Shown one piece after another: positions 32,328 to 41,153 of a stretch of 64,000 nt of DNA. The DNA lies in the NCBI RefSeq assembly GCF_900100765.1, contig NZ_FNFO01000007.1:186001-250000 (forward strand). Reading direction: 5' to 3'. The notes under the pieces are model-generated. The model was not told where the DNA came from. It did not search any database and saw only the letters and a program-made list of their open reading frames with translations. Within the stretch, counting starts at the first letter, position 1. The number at the start of each line of letters is the position of its first letter. Origin of the DNA: Catalinimonas alkaloidigena. GTDB taxonomy: Bacteria > Bacteroidota > Bacteroidia > Cytophagales > Flexibacteraceae. The translations under genes were made by a program, and so were the position numbers.

Positions 32328-34133
32328 TTACCGGGCACCCAGCCAGGCCTGCCGCTTCTGCCGGAGGGCATCGGTAACGGGCCGACCGGCCTGCTCGAAA
32401 AGGACGGTCTCGTAATCGGGATTGGCCCGGAGCGTAAGCGTGGTTTCTTTCTTCTGGCCGTATCGTTCGTACTGGATGCTGACGGTTTGGCCGGGACGGT
32501 ATTTTTTCAACAGGTCGTCCCACGTGAGCCATTTCTTGAGTTTTTTTCCGTCGAAGGTCAGCATCACATCGTCCTTCTCCAGACCGGCCTGGTACGCGGG
32601 GCCGCCTTTTTCCGGATTGCCGTCGAGCACCCACACACCCGTGCCCTCCCGAACTCGCACGCCCAGATCGGCCCGGTCGGGTGCGGCGGGGCGCAACACG
32701 ACCCCGACCCCGGCCAGTAGCTGCTCATAGGGGGGAAGCTGGCTCTCGAAAACGTACTGCCCGAAAAACCGATCGCTGAATTCGTTTCCGGCGTAGTCTG
32801 CCAGCGTCGCCTGAAGGTCGCGTACGGTGTAGGGAAGCTCGGGTTTGCCGTAGCGCTGCCACATCAGCCGCATAAAGTCGTCGAGGTTCAGGCCGTTGCC
32901 CCGTTCACGCAGAGAAAGGTCGAGGGCCAGCCCCAGCACGCTGCCGTAGGTGTAGTAGGAGATGAATGTATTAGACCGGTTGTTTGGGTCGACGGCCGTG
33001 GCCGCATCGACAAACGGGGCTTGGTAGCTCATCTCGATCGGGTTGAAGTAATCGCGGGCCACGCCGGTCAGCACGGCATTCAGGCCGCGCCCGTCGGCGA
33101 GGCGTTTCACGTAGGTTTCCGGCGAGATCAAACCGGCCCGGCAGAGAATCAGGTTGGTGTAATAACTGGTGAACCCTTCGGCAAACCAGAGTTCGCCCGA
33201 CATGTTGGCTTCGGTGTAGTCGAACGGCTGGAGCGACAGCGGGCGGATGCGTTCCACGTTCCAGCAGTGAAAAAATTCGTGCGACACGGTCCCGATGTTG
33301 CCTTCCATGCCGCCTTCGGCCAGTCCCTCCACGTCGGTCAGGACCGTCGAATTGCGGTGCTCCATGCCGTCGCCATCGACGTTGGGCAGGTAACAGGCCA
33401 GAAAGGTATAGGTCCCGAAATCGAAGTCGGGTAGCTCGCCGAACACGGCACGTTCCTGTTGCACGATTTTCTGTACGCCCGTCAGGTACTGATCCAGCTC
33501 GGCGGCGGTCCCGTTGTGGTGGAGCACAAACCGCAGCGTTTTGCCATTCTCCGTAAACTCCCGCACGTCGTAGTCCGAAATTTCGGTGGGGCTGTCCATA
33601 AAGTAGTCCAGGTTCGGAGCGAAATAGGTGGTGTCGTTAAAGGGTTTGAGTTGCGTCGCGACCTTCCAGTTCAGGTCATGGCGCGGATGGAACGTGACCC
33701 GGATCGGGCGCTGGGCCAACGGCGGCGCGAACATAAACGTCGCCGGAATGTTGAGGTGCGCGTGCGTTTCGTCCACCTGCGCGTAAGTACCGTCGCCCCA
33801 GTTGGCAAACAAGGTGTAGGTCACCGTCACGGTGCCGTCGTGGCCCGCTACGTTCCACTGGTACGGGTTGGGGCGGGTCACCTCCAGGTCCTTCCCTTGG
33901 CCATCGACCGCCTTCACGGCGTAGACGTTTTTGGCAAACTCGTGCAGCGCGTAGCGGCCCGGCGAGGTCCGGCTCATCCTGAGTTCCAGCACTTCCGGCG
34001 GCAGCGCGTGCATCGTGACCGACACCTGCGCTTCGTGGTGCGCGGCATTCGGGAAGGCGATGTCGTAGTCGGTGTAGGTCTGGGCGAAGGCGGTGGAAGT
34101 GAGCAGGCAGAGCGTGAGCAGACGAAACAGCAT
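32328..34133 (-). CDS. M61 family metallopeptidase (glycyl-aminopeptidase type) with PDZ
   Basis: 601 aa from ATG 34133, giving a signal peptide (RLLTLCLLTSTAFAQ). Zinc site HEFFHCWNVER (HEFFH at about 285-289) with the downstream LWFAEGFTSYY glutamate. A PDZ domain near the C-terminus has GAPAYQAGLEKDDVML-like GPAYQAGLEKDDVMLTFDG. Family M61 enzymes release N-terminal glycine or basic residues. It acts in the periplasm or at the surface. The gene is alone, with the cellulase gene next on the same strand. Confidence 0.9.
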   Translation of the reverse strand: MLFRLLTLCLLTSTAFAQTYTDYDIAFPNAAHHEAQVSVTMHALPPEVLELRMSRTSPGRYALHEFAKNVYAVKAVDGQGKDLEVTRPNPYQWNVAGHDGTVTVTYTLFANWGDGTYAQVDETHAHLNIPATFMFAPPLAQRPIRVTFHPRHDLNWKVATQLKPFNDTTYFAPNLDYFMDSPTEISDYDVREFTENGKTLRFVLHHNGTAAELDQYLTGVQKIVQQERAVFGELPDFDFGTYTFLACYLPNVDGDGMEHRNSTVLTDVEGLAEGGMEGNIGTVSHEFFHCWNVERIRPLSLQPFDYTEANMSGELWFAEGFTSYYTNLILCRAGLISPETYVKRLADGRGLNAVLTGVARDYFNPIEMSYQAPFVDAATAVDPNNRSNTFISYYTYGSVLGLALDLSLRERGNGLNLDDFMRLMWQRYGKPELPYTVRDLQATLADYAGNEFSDRFFGQYVFESQLPPYEQLLAGVGVVLRPAAPDRADLGVRVREGTGVWVLDGNPEKGGPAYQAGLEKDDVMLTFDGKKLKKWLTWDDLLKKYRPGQTVSIQYERYGQKKETTLTLRANPDYETVLFEQAGRPVTDALRQKRQAWLGAR

Positions 34134-34220
34134 CGGCAGGGAGCATGAAGTGAACACTGTCGAGCAAATTACAGCATGCGGCCGACATGGCAGGGCTTGT
34201 GGCCGTCACGCTACAGAAAA

Positions 34221-34257
34221 TCCTGACGCAAAGCGCCACGCCTGCTTTGCGTCAGGA
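34221..34257 (-). terminator. Terminator of the GH5 gene
   Basis: TCCTGACGCAAAGC / GCTTTGCGTCAGGA, perfect 14-bp stem with a 9-nt loop. On the minus strand it is followed by TTTTC. Confidence 0.8.
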
Positions 34258-34273
34258 TGAACCGCTAGAGGAA

Positions 34274-36220
34274 CTAGCGTTTGACAATTCGCCCGGTCTG
34301 GTACTGCCCGTTTTCGTGTTGCACGTGCAGAAAGTAAACGCCGGGTGTCCAGCGCGACAGGTCGATTTCCGCTCGGTCGTGGAACGAAGTGCGCCACACA
34401 AGCCGCCCCAGCGGATCGCGCAGCTCGACTGCCTGAAGCCCCGGCTGCGTGCTGACCAACGTGAGGTGGTCCTGGGCGGGGTTGGGGTAAAACCGCAGAG
34501 GCAGGTTGCCGGCCAGTTGCCGCACCGAAGTGACCAGTGCCGTCGTATCCAGCACCTGCGTGGTGTCCTGGTTGTTGATCTGCACCTGATCGAACCACAG
34601 CTTGGCGTCGCCCAGCGCGCCCTGTTCCGACACGATCTCGAACCGGTCGATGGCGGCCCAGTCGAACTTGCCGTCCGGGTTGTACCACTGGTTGTTGTCC
34701 CAGGCGCCTTGTTCGGTGAATTGACTCAGCGGGATGCGGACGTGATGCCAGCGCAGGTCGGCGGCGGCCCGGCTGGTGTCGAGCGTCAGGTTCATCCGCC
34801 AGGGATGGTCGTTCGGATCGTCGGTTTTCGTATCCAGAAACCGCAGGTCTACCTTGACATCGGGATCGGTACTGCGAAACAGGAAGTCCAGCGCATAACC
34901 CTCTTCCACCAACTGCGAGAGGTCTTTGTTCGGGGAAAAATCGAAGCCGATGGCGTTGTACTGCAATGCGCCGGTCCACGAAAGCGAATAGGCGCCGTAG
35001 TTGGGCTGTTCGGCGGTGTAGTAGTCGATAGGGCCTTCGCTGTAATTGGACGCCACAATGGACGAGCCGAGGTAGTCAGAATAGATCATAAACCCTACGG
35101 TGTCGGGCTGCGCTTCGTAGGGCGTTTGCGGCGGGACGGTCAGGCCCAGCGCTTCGAGCAGCGGCACGTTCAGGTCATGGTCGAAGAGGTCGTTCCCTCC
35201 CGGCTCGAACAATCCGAAGCCGCCGTGGTAATCCCAGATCGTCCAGGCGATGCCCTGCGCCTCCAGGTACGAACGGACCGTGTCGTACCAAAGTACCCGG
35301 TCGGCAGGGGGACTGTTGGGGATGTAGACGCCAAATTCGCCACAAAAGACCGGCACCTGCCGTTCGGTGCGGAACTGCACCACCAGGTCGAGCAGGCTTT
35401 TGACCTGCGCCACGGTAGCGTCCTGCGCGTAGTTGCCGTAAGCGCCTTCCACCCAGGTGCCTCGCAACGAGGCCGGCAGCGGCGGCATCCGGTCGGCATC
35501 GTAGGGAAAGGGCATGCCGGTCAGGTCTACCATCGACGGAGAACCCCAGGTCGCCCCCTGGTGGGTGAACAGAAACGGGTCGTAAAAGTGAAAGGTATAG
35601 ATCAGGTTGTCGTCTTCGTAAACGGGCATCTCGTCCAGGTTATGAAAGCTGTTCCACTCGGCCGGGCCGACGATGATCGTGTGCGTGGTGTCGACGGTGC
35701 GGATGGTCGCCACGACCTCTTGCTGAATCATGTTCCAGGTGGCGTCGGCAATGCCGTGCGGCTCGTTCAGCACTTCGTAGTACAGATGCGCCTCGCTGTC
35801 CTGGTAGTGGGCCGCCACCTGCGTCCAGACCTTTTTCAGCACTGCGCCCACGTTGGGATCGGTATTGGCCGCCGGATCGAACGTGTGGTTGTCCAGAATC
35901 AGGTGCAGATTCAGTTCCTCGCTCCAGTCCACTACCTGATCAAGAAAAGTGTAAAACAGCGGATCGACAGTGTAGTCGGGCGCGCCGCTGGTCATATAAT
36001 GGAGGTTGATGGGCAGGCGAATCACGTCGCAGCCCAGGCGCTGAATCTGCTCAAAATCCTGCCGCGTGTAGCGGGTAAACTGCACCTGCCGGGCGCTTTC
36101 GGCCTGAAACCAGTTGGTCAAATTGACGCCCTTGTGGAAGGGCACATCTTGCGCGCGCAGCGCAGTAACGGTAAAAAGCGCCACCAGCGACGCCGTACAA
36201 AAAGTAAAGAGGAAACGCAT
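34274..36220 (-). CDS. Glycoside hydrolase family 5 endoglucanase, CBM-like module, T9SS sorting domain
   Basis: 648 aa. Signal peptide ends LRAQ. GH5 domain at about 25-355: RLGCDVIRLPINL, the acid/base YYEVLNEPHG (Glu153), and the nucleophile VFCGEFGVYI (Glu295). A beta-sandwich at about 375-545 (WRMNLTLDTSRAAADLRWHH, FEIVSEQGALGDAKLWFDQV) resembles a CBM11-like carbohydrate-binding module. T9SS sorting domain at the C-terminus (RFYPNPAQDHLTLV, ending GRIVKR). It should be displayed on the surface and cut beta-1,4-glucans. Confidence 0.9.
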   Translation of the reverse strand: MRFLFTFCTASLVALFTVTALRAQDVPFHKGVNLTNWFQAESARQVQFTRYTRQDFEQIQRLGCDVIRLPINLHYMTSGAPDYTVDPLFYTFLDQVVDWSEELNLHLILDNHTFDPAANTDPNVGAVLKKVWTQVAAHYQDSEAHLYYEVLNEPHGIADATWNMIQQEVVATIRTVDTTHTIIVGPAEWNSFHNLDEMPVYEDDNLIYTFHFYDPFLFTHQGATWGSPSMVDLTGMPFPYDADRMPPLPASLRGTWVEGAYGNYAQDATVAQVKSLLDLVVQFRTERQVPVFCGEFGVYIPNSPPADRVLWYDTVRSYLEAQGIAWTIWDYHGGFGLFEPGGNDLFDHDLNVPLLEALGLTVPPQTPYEAQPDTVGFMIYSDYLGSSIVASNYSEGPIDYYTAEQPNYGAYSLSWTGALQYNAIGFDFSPNKDLSQLVEEGYALDFLFRSTDPDVKVDLRFLDTKTDDPNDHPWRMNLTLDTSRAAADLRWHHVRIPLSQFTEQGAWDNNQWYNPDGKFDWAAIDRFEIVSEQGALGDAKLWFDQVQINNQDTTQVLDTTALVTSVRQLAGNLPLRFYPNPAQDHLTLVSTQPGLQAVELRDPLGRLVWRTSFHDRAEIDLSRWTPGVYFLHVQHENGQYQTGRIVKR

Positions 36221-36621
36221 GGAAGTGGTGAGTTAACGTGAGGTAAAATTCGGTGAAAGTTTCAAACATAGCCAGTGCAGCAACTTAGCGAAACGGGGGC
36301 ACATCTGGTGCCACAGATCCTCGTGAACTGGGACTTGCTTAAGCTGAATCACGCGCTCTTCTACGTTCGTCACGTTAGGGGAGCGATCGGGTCAGAAACG
36401 TAAAATGGTTGAATGGAATGAGAAAGGCTCCTTTGGTGAACGGAGGCATCGTCCCGGCACGCCAGAACGTCAAAAAAGCTGATCCGGTGTGACAGAAAAG
36501 CGAGTATACAACGCAGGGGACAAGCATCCGAAACCGGGGATGTGGGGATAAAAATAAAAATATGCCTGGTCGGTTGATAGTTTCCTGGTATTTTCCACTT
36601 AGGGATAAACGCAAGACGCAC
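36221..36621. other. Divergent promoter region between the GH5 and sigma genes
   Basis: 401 nt between divergent starts. AT-rich at 36540-36620, where AAAATAAAAATATGCC may hold the -7 region of the sigma gene. ORFs inside are short, antisense and not coding-like. Confidence 0.45.
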
Positions 36622-37176
36622 ATGACCGAGAATCTTGTTTTGGAACCCGTTGTGGAAGACCAGGGAGCAGTCCGCGAGGCGCTGTTCCTGGATCTTTACC
36701 AGCGTGCCTTTCCGGTGGTGGCCCGCTATGTGGGCCGTCGGGGCGGCTCGTTCGACGAAGCTAAGGACGTCTTTCAGGATGCCCTCGTGATCTACTACGA
36801 AAAGCGCGTGGCCGGCACCCTGACGCTCCATGCCAGCGACAAGTCGTACCTGGTCGGCATAGCGAAGTATTTGTGGGGGCACCGCTACCGGGAGGAAATG
36901 CAGCACGTGTCGCTCGACCTGACGGACGACTGGACAGGGGAAGAAGCGGCGGCACCTTCGTCGACCCGTCTGTTGCGCTTTCTGGAAACGGCCGGACAGA
37001 AGTGCATGGAACTGCTCCGGGCATTTTATTACGACCAACTGCCCCTGAGGGAGATCGCGACGCAGTTCGGCTACGCGGGCGTGCGCTCGGCCACGGTCCG
37101 GAAGTACAAATGCCTGGAGAAAGTGAGAGACACTGTCAAAGAAAAATCCCTGCAGTATGAAGACTTTTTCGACTGA
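36622..37176 (+). CDS. RNA polymerase sigma-70 (ECF-like) factor
   Basis: 184 aa from ATG 36622 (MTENLVLEPVVEDQ). Region 2 is FDEAKDVFQDALVIYYEKR with the usual acidic helix; region 4 is LLRAFYYDQLPLREIATQFG and RSATVRKYKCLEKVR. This fits sigma factors of the Bacteroidetes ECF type. The stop overlaps the start of the next small gene by 20 nt, typical of a sigma/anti-sigma pair. The start could be earlier, at 36562, but that adds an unlikely tail. Confidence 0.9.
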   Translation: MTENLVLEPVVEDQGAVREALFLDLYQRAFPVVARYVGRRGGSFDEAKDVFQDALVIYYEKRVAGTLTLHASDKSYLVGIAKYLWGHRYREEMQHVSLDLTDDWTGEEAAAPSSTRLLRFLETAGQKCMELLRAFYYDQLPLREIATQFGYAGVRSATVRKYKCLEKVRDTVKEKSLQYEDFFD

Positions 37177-37432
37177 CACCCGACACATCGACGCGCACCT
37201 GCACCAGCGGCAGGAGGGGGGCGAGGCGGCCCTGTTCGAAGCACGGCTGCTGCTGGACGACGACCTGCGCGAGAAGGTGCGGTGGCAACAAAAGACCTAC
37301 CACCTCGTGCGGCAGTACGGCCGTCGCCAGCTCAAGGCCGAAATCGAAGCGGTGCACCAGCAGCTGTTTCAACGGCCGGAGCACGCCTCGTTCCGCCAGA
37401 AAGTCCTCCGGTGGTTTACTGCCCGCGACTAA
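37157..37432 (+). CDS. Small putative anti-sigma or sigma-partner protein
   Basis: 91 aa, helical, highly charged, with no membrane helix and no zinc motif. It has EAALFEARLLLDDDLREKV, the start pattern of some zinc-less cytoplasmic anti-sigma proteins, then WQQKTYHLVRQYGRRQL. It overlaps the sigma gene by 20 nt. Function is inferred only from this coupling. Confidence 0.55.
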   Translation: MKTFSTDTRHIDAHLHQRQEGGEAALFEARLLLDDDLREKVRWQQKTYHLVRQYGRRQLKAEIEAVHQQLFQRPEHASFRQKVLRWFTARD

Positions 37433-37674
37433 ATCCATACTCCTGTACTGAGCAAAAGCAACGCACGGCCTTCCGGGTCGCTGCCCATCACCGTGCCCTT
37501 TTCGGCTGCGGAGTGGGCCCACCATGCCCTTTTCAACGTCAACCGCTCCATCGCTGAGCCGTCCGTCGGCTGGACCACCGAGGCTGGGGCCGCCCGTCGG
37601 CTGAAGAGTTTGAAAACCTAAACCTCCGACAGTCCATCTACACCATTCTATTCACGCTATAACCCATTCACATC

Positions 37675-38355
37675 ATGTTTACCCCAACTACCCCCCAGGC
37701 CAATCTGGTCCCGATGGTGATCGACAGCAGCAGCCGCGGCGAGCGCGCCTTCGACATCTACAGCCTGCTCCTGAAAGAGCGGGTCATCTTCCTGGGCAGC
37801 GGCATCGACGACCAGGTCGCGAACCTCATCGTGGCGCAGCTCCTCTACCTGAACAGCCAGAGCCAGAAGGAACAGATCAACCTCTACATCCACAGCCCCG
37901 GCGGCAGCGTCTATGCCGGACTCGCCATCTACGACGCCATGCAGATGATCGCCGCGCCCGTCTCGACCGTGTCGGTGGGTTTTTCGGCCAGCATGGGTAC
38001 GGCCCTGTTGGCGGCGGGCTGCAAAGGGAAGCGGTACGCCCTGCCCCACGCCACGATCCACATGCACCCGACGGGCGGCGGCGCAAAAGGCTACACGGAA
38101 GACGTCCGCATTGCGACCCGCGAACAGGAGCGCATCCAGACGCAACTGTTCCATCTGATCGGCAAGCACTGCGGCCGGTCGTGGCGAGAGGTGGAAGAAT
38201 TTTTCATCCGCGACAAGTACATGAATGCCATCGAGGCGCAGGAGTTCGGGCTGATCGACGAGGTGCTGGGCGATACGAGCGACCTGATTCTTCTGAAACA
38301 GTCGGCGCTGGAAGTCACGTTCTTCGGCAACGGCAAGCCCCTGACCAACGGATGA
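37675..38355 (+). CDS. ClpP-family serine protease paralogue
   Basis: 226 aa. Catalytic triad looks intact: Ser106 in GFSASMGTA, His131 in IHMHPTGGGAKG, Asp180 in FIRDKYMNA. The His region has MHPTGG where most ClpP proteins have IHQPLGG, so it is a diverged copy. The oligomerisation and handle helix regions (SPGGSVYAGLAIYDAM, REQERIQTQLFHLIGKH) are normal. No ClpX or ClpA gene is nearby. It lies 240 nt after the sigma-partner gene and overlaps the next gene by 4 nt. Confidence 0.85.
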   Translation: MFTPTTPQANLVPMVIDSSSRGERAFDIYSLLLKERVIFLGSGIDDQVANLIVAQLLYLNSQSQKEQINLYIHSPGGSVYAGLAIYDAMQMIAAPVSTVSVGFSASMGTALLAAGCKGKRYALPHATIHMHPTGGGAKGYTEDVRIATREQERIQTQLFHLIGKHCGRSWREVEEFFIRDKYMNAIEAQEFGLIDEVLGDTSDLILLKQSALEVTFFGNGKPLTNG

Positions 38356-38726
38356 TGGAATTGACAAAAAAACAAGTTGTCGCCGCCGAAGAGGCGCTGA
38401 TCGCGGCGATGAGGCGGAACGATGCCGAGGCCCTGGACCCGATGCTGCACGACGCGCTGATCTTCCACACCCCGGACGGTCAGCGCGTCACCAAGGCGAT
38501 GGACCTGGACGCGCACCGCTCCGGCGGGATGGTCGTCCATACGTTTGAGGTGCGTGAACGGCACGTGGAGATTGTGGGCGATACGGCGGTGCTTTCCTTC
38601 CACCTGAACGGCAGCGCTTCCGTCTTCGGCCAGCCGATGGACGGCCAGTTCCGCTACCTCCGCGTCTGGAAGTGGCTGGACCGCCGCCTGCAAGTCATCG
38701 GCGGCAGCTTCATCCGCATAGAGTAG
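38352..38726 (+). CDS. NTF2-like (DUF4440/SnoaL-type) protein
   Basis: 124 aa from ATG 38352, overlapping the ClpP stop by 4 nt (ATGA), so it is translationally coupled. NTF2 fold signs: VVAAEEALIAAMRRNDAEAL, LHDALIFHTPDGQ, and the closing WKWLDRRLQVIGGSF strand. These proteins often bind small ligands or dimerise as domains of larger enzymes. A role with the ClpP paralogue is implied only by the overlap. Confidence 0.8.
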   Translation: MMELTKKQVVAAEEALIAAMRRNDAEALDPMLHDALIFHTPDGQRVTKAMDLDAHRSGGMVVHTFEVRERHVEIVGDTAVLSFHLNGSASVFGQPMDGQFRYLRVWKWLDRRLQVIGGSFIRIE

Positions 38727-38860
38727 GAGACCATGCCGCCGACTGACGGCCGGAAGCCTTGTGTAGGTTGCCACTCGTTAGAAAACAAGCGCGTGCAAGA
38801 GGTGGCAGGTATAGATTTCAATGGCTGGTCAAGCCGTGTTCGCGGCTTCATCATGCTATC

Positions 38861-38987
38861 GCAACGGTTTGTATATGGCTTGTGGCGGTTTCGAAGCAAT
38901 TTCCTATCCACCGAAACCATACCTGGCTACGGAGCGAAAACCTTGCTGGCAGCTGTTCACCCGCCATAAGCTATATGCTTTGTTGGC
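38861..38987. repeat. Imperfect attC-like palindrome beside a low-GC cassette
   Basis: 127 nt. Outer arms GCAACGGTTTGTATATGGCT (then TGTGGCGG) and CCGCCATAAGCTATATGCTT (then TGTTGG) pair with a few mismatches. A nested hairpin GGTTTCG/CGAAACC (38887-38918) lies inside. It sits directly 3' of the RDD gene, the place an attC site takes after a cassette gene. The core is not a strict match (TGCCAAC / GTTGCGA). Confidence 0.5.
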
Positions 38988-38988
38988 A

Positions 38989-39468
38989 TTAGTTTTTTAT
39001 TTCTTTTTGTTTTAATCCCTGTTCTGAATCCGCTTTGTCAAGTACAACTGTCTTTGCCCAAAGATCTCCAAGTCGTTGGTTATACTCGGTATTTTTAATT
39101 GTCAGAATTCCTAGAAGTCCAAATGGCCAAAGGTCAATCATGTCAAGAAGGTGTCGTTTTAAGGATTGACCAAAAGTCAATGATTTCCGAGGGTCTGTTT
39201 TAGGTGCAACTTTTAATCCTTGACTTTTATTCCCTAAAGTAGAACCTGTCATTTGCTCAAGTCCAATAGTCAGAATAAACCAAACCACCGTTATTGAAAA
39301 ACCTGGCCATCCATTTACCGAGTAGCCACCTTCGTCATTTGGTTCTCCGAACGAGTAAATCATTAGAAAGAAATACGACATTATCAGTCCGTAGTCAATA
39401 AGACCTGCTACGCATCGCTTTCCTAAACTAGGTTTAGTTTTCAGTTGATAGTCGTGTTCGAAGTCCAT
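38989..39468 (-). CDS. RDD-family membrane protein in AT-rich cassette
   Basis: 159 aa. RDD features: RCVAGLIDYGLIMSYFFLMI, with Arg and Asp in the first helix, TLGNKSQGLKV, and a final helix pair. RDD proteins are small membrane proteins, some of them ion exchangers. Base composition is strongly AT-rich compared with flanking ClpP and SSB genes. The attC-like palindrome lies at its 3' side. Start ATG 39468. Confidence 0.75.
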   Translation of the reverse strand: MDFEHDYQLKTKPSLGKRCVAGLIDYGLIMSYFFLMIYSFGEPNDEGGYSVNGWPGFSITVVWFILTIGLEQMTGSTLGNKSQGLKVAPKTDPRKSLTFGQSLKRHLLDMIDLWPFGLLGILTIKNTEYNQRLGDLWAKTVVLDKADSEQGLKQKEIKN

Positions 39469-39613
39469 TTTTTAATTGACCCCAACGGTCTCGGCTAAGA
39501 AACGTACGGCTTTAGAACCGAATTTTTGTCGACCGTGACCTGATTTTTGTTGAAAGTGATAATCTTCATTTAACGTGTCGCCCGTATGTTTTTTATCCAT
39601 TGTTGTACACGTT

Positions 39614-40006
39614 TTATTTGGTTTTTTCAAAGAGTATTCCATCGCCATCTGAGTTCGTAAAGAATTTGATTTTATGTCCGAAAATTCCATTTTCAATTCC
39701 TGCGCAAAGTATTTTACTCCCACATTTAAAACCCAACCTGCAACCACTATGCTCATAGTGATATTCATATTCACCTATTTCGCAAAGACCAAATTTTGGT
39801 ATATCTAGCGAGTATGTCCCATTTTCTTTTAATTCTAGGATGTTTTTTTCAACTCCAAAGTCCCATGTTTTGACTTCGTACCTTCCTGTTATATCTGATC
39901 TTTTTGGTTCGTCGAGTATATAACCTTCGAAAAATTCGACTGATAAGAGCGTTAAAATCAGAGCGGTTCCCAGCAAAATGATGTTTTTTAATCTGTTTTT
40001 ATTCAT
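39614..40006 (-). CDS. Small membrane-anchored hypothetical protein in AT-rich cassette
   Basis: 130 aa with one N-terminal helix (NIILLGTALILTLLSVEFFE), then an extracytoplasmic beta-like part with four cysteines (CEIGEYEYH..C..GFKCGSKILC). The repeated strand pattern resembles a lipocalin-like or DUF-type fold, but I recognise no family. AT-rich. Same strand as the RDD gene, 145 nt upstream of it. A short palindrome lies just beyond the start. Confidence 0.6.
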   Translation of the reverse strand: MNKNRLKNIILLGTALILTLLSVEFFEGYILDEPKRSDITGRYEVKTWDFGVEKNILELKENGTYSLDIPKFGLCEIGEYEYHYEHSGCRLGFKCGSKILCAGIENGIFGHKIKFFTNSDGDGILFEKTK

Positions 40007-40034
40007 CTGATTTTAATGGTGTACAACGTATGGG

Positions 40035-40052
40035 TAACACACATGTGCGTTA
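40035..40052. repeat. Short palindrome TAACACACATGTGCGTTA
   Basis: 18 nt, one mismatch pair, next to a GTACAACGTATGGG motif. It marks the right edge of the AT-rich island and may be the other boundary of the cassette. Confidence 0.45.
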
Positions 40053-40080
40053 TTTCCTATAGACAGATGCCTCGCTCTTT

Positions 40081-40473
40081 TTACCCTGCATCGGCGGTAG
40101 CCTGCTTGTAGTCGCGGTTGACCACAAGGACAAACATGCCGCCTTCCTGTTGCAGGTAGCCTTGGTCGTAACAATAGTAGTACGTGTCGTTTTTGCGGGT
40201 GACGTACGTGCTGGTGAAGTGCTTAAAGTCGAAGCCCTGGCGGCGGAGCGCCTCTTCGGTCACCTTGACCACCCGGCCTTCGGGGTTCAGTTTTTCGAGA
40301 ATGCGGCGGTTTTTCAGGAGGATGCGGTTGATGCGGCGCACCAGGTTGGTCGCGTCCGTGCGCTGGCGATTATGGTGGCTGGTGCGACACTGGTCCGAGC
40401 AAAAACGCTGGTCGGCGCGTCCGTGGAGTACGGTGCCACACTCTTCGCAATGGCGTTCTTCAGTTTCTGACAT
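40081..40473 (-). CDS. Zinc-ribbon protein, divergent from SSB
   Basis: 130 aa. N-terminal zinc ribbon HCEECGTVLHGRADQRFCSD with CxxC and C...CRTSHHNR, then a basic helix (LVRRINRILLKNRRILEKL) and a C-terminal domain with several Tyr. Such proteins in Bacteroidetes are small DNA- or RNA-related proteins without a role known to me. It is transcribed away from the SSB gene across a strong palindrome (40519-40558). It may repress or otherwise act on that promoter, but this is inference. Confidence 0.7.
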   Translation of the reverse strand: MSETEERHCEECGTVLHGRADQRFCSDQCRTSHHNRQRTDATNLVRRINRILLKNRRILEKLNPEGRVVKVTEEALRRQGFDFKHFTSTYVTRKNDTYYYCYDQGYLQQEGGMFVLVVNRDYKQATADAG

Positions 40474-40518
40474 GAGCGGTAAAGGACGGGTACAGAGGCA
40501 AGGTAGCTAAAAATTATC

Positions 40519-40558
40519 CGTGTACAAACGTTTAAGTAAAATTAAACGTTTGTACACG
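40519..40558. promoter_or_regulatory. 16-bp inverted repeat between divergent zinc-ribbon and SSB genes
   Basis: CGTGTACAAACGTTTA and TAAACGTTTGTACACG, perfect arms with an 8-nt AT-rich spacer. A third related half-site, TAAACGTAAGTACATG, lies at about 40562-40577. The region is AT-rich and lies between divergent starts, so an operator is likely. A transcribed hairpin is the alternative. Confidence 0.7.
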
Positions 40559-40655
40559 TTTATAAACGTAAGTACATGTTTACCATACGATTACACCCTA
40601 CTCTATTTATTTCCTTTGCATCAGTTCCATTGTTTAACACAAACCAACAAGTGCC

Positions 40656-41045
40656 ATGAATGCTTTAAGAAATCGTGTGATGTTGATCGGCAAACTGGGT
40701 GCAGATCCTGAAATCAAGCAACTGAACAGCAGCCCGGGGGCAGCTCCCCGTACGCTCGCCAAATTTTCGCTTGCCACGGACGAGGTCTACCGCAATGCCC
40801 AGGGCGAGAAGGTCACCGAGACGCAGTGGCATAGCATCACCGCCTGGGGACGCCTGGCCGAAATTGCGGCCCAGTACCTGACCAAAGGCCGTGAAGTGGC
40901 GGTAGAGGGGAAGATCGTCTACCGCAGCTACGAGGATGCGCAGGGCAACCGCCGTTTCAGCACCGAGATCGTGATCAACGACTTGTTGATGCTGGGGCAG
41001 AAGCCCAAAGCCGAAACCGAATTAGACCCCCTGTTGGTCGCCTAG
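40656..41045 (+). CDS. Single-stranded DNA-binding protein without acidic tail
   Basis: 129 aa. OB-fold start NALRNRVMLIGKLGADPEIK, then TLAKFSLATDEVYRN, TQWHSITAWGRLAEIAAQYL, KGREVAVEGKIVYRSY and NRRFSTEIVINDLLML. The C-terminus ends LDPLLVA, lacking the acidic D-D-I-P-F type tip that recruits partner proteins. So it is probably an accessory SSB. Placed before the putative annealing protein, 109 nt away. The promoter carries the 40519-40558 repeat. Confidence 0.9.
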   Translation: MNALRNRVMLIGKLGADPEIKQLNSSPGAAPRTLAKFSLATDEVYRNAQGEKVTETQWHSITAWGRLAEIAAQYLTKGREVAVEGKIVYRSYEDAQGNRRFSTEIVINDLLMLGQKPKAETELDPLLVA

Positions 41046-41153
41046 TGGAACGTGGCGGGTCGGCCGCTCCGGGGCCAACGCCTCGCGCGGTGCGGTCGAT
41101 CCGGCCTGATCCCCTTCTTCATCATCATCCATCATCACTAACCTCAACGAATC

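Noticed and set aside
34187-36241. 684-codon plus-strand frame opposite the GH5 gene
   Set aside because: Antisense to a well-supported cellulase; composition is not protein-like.
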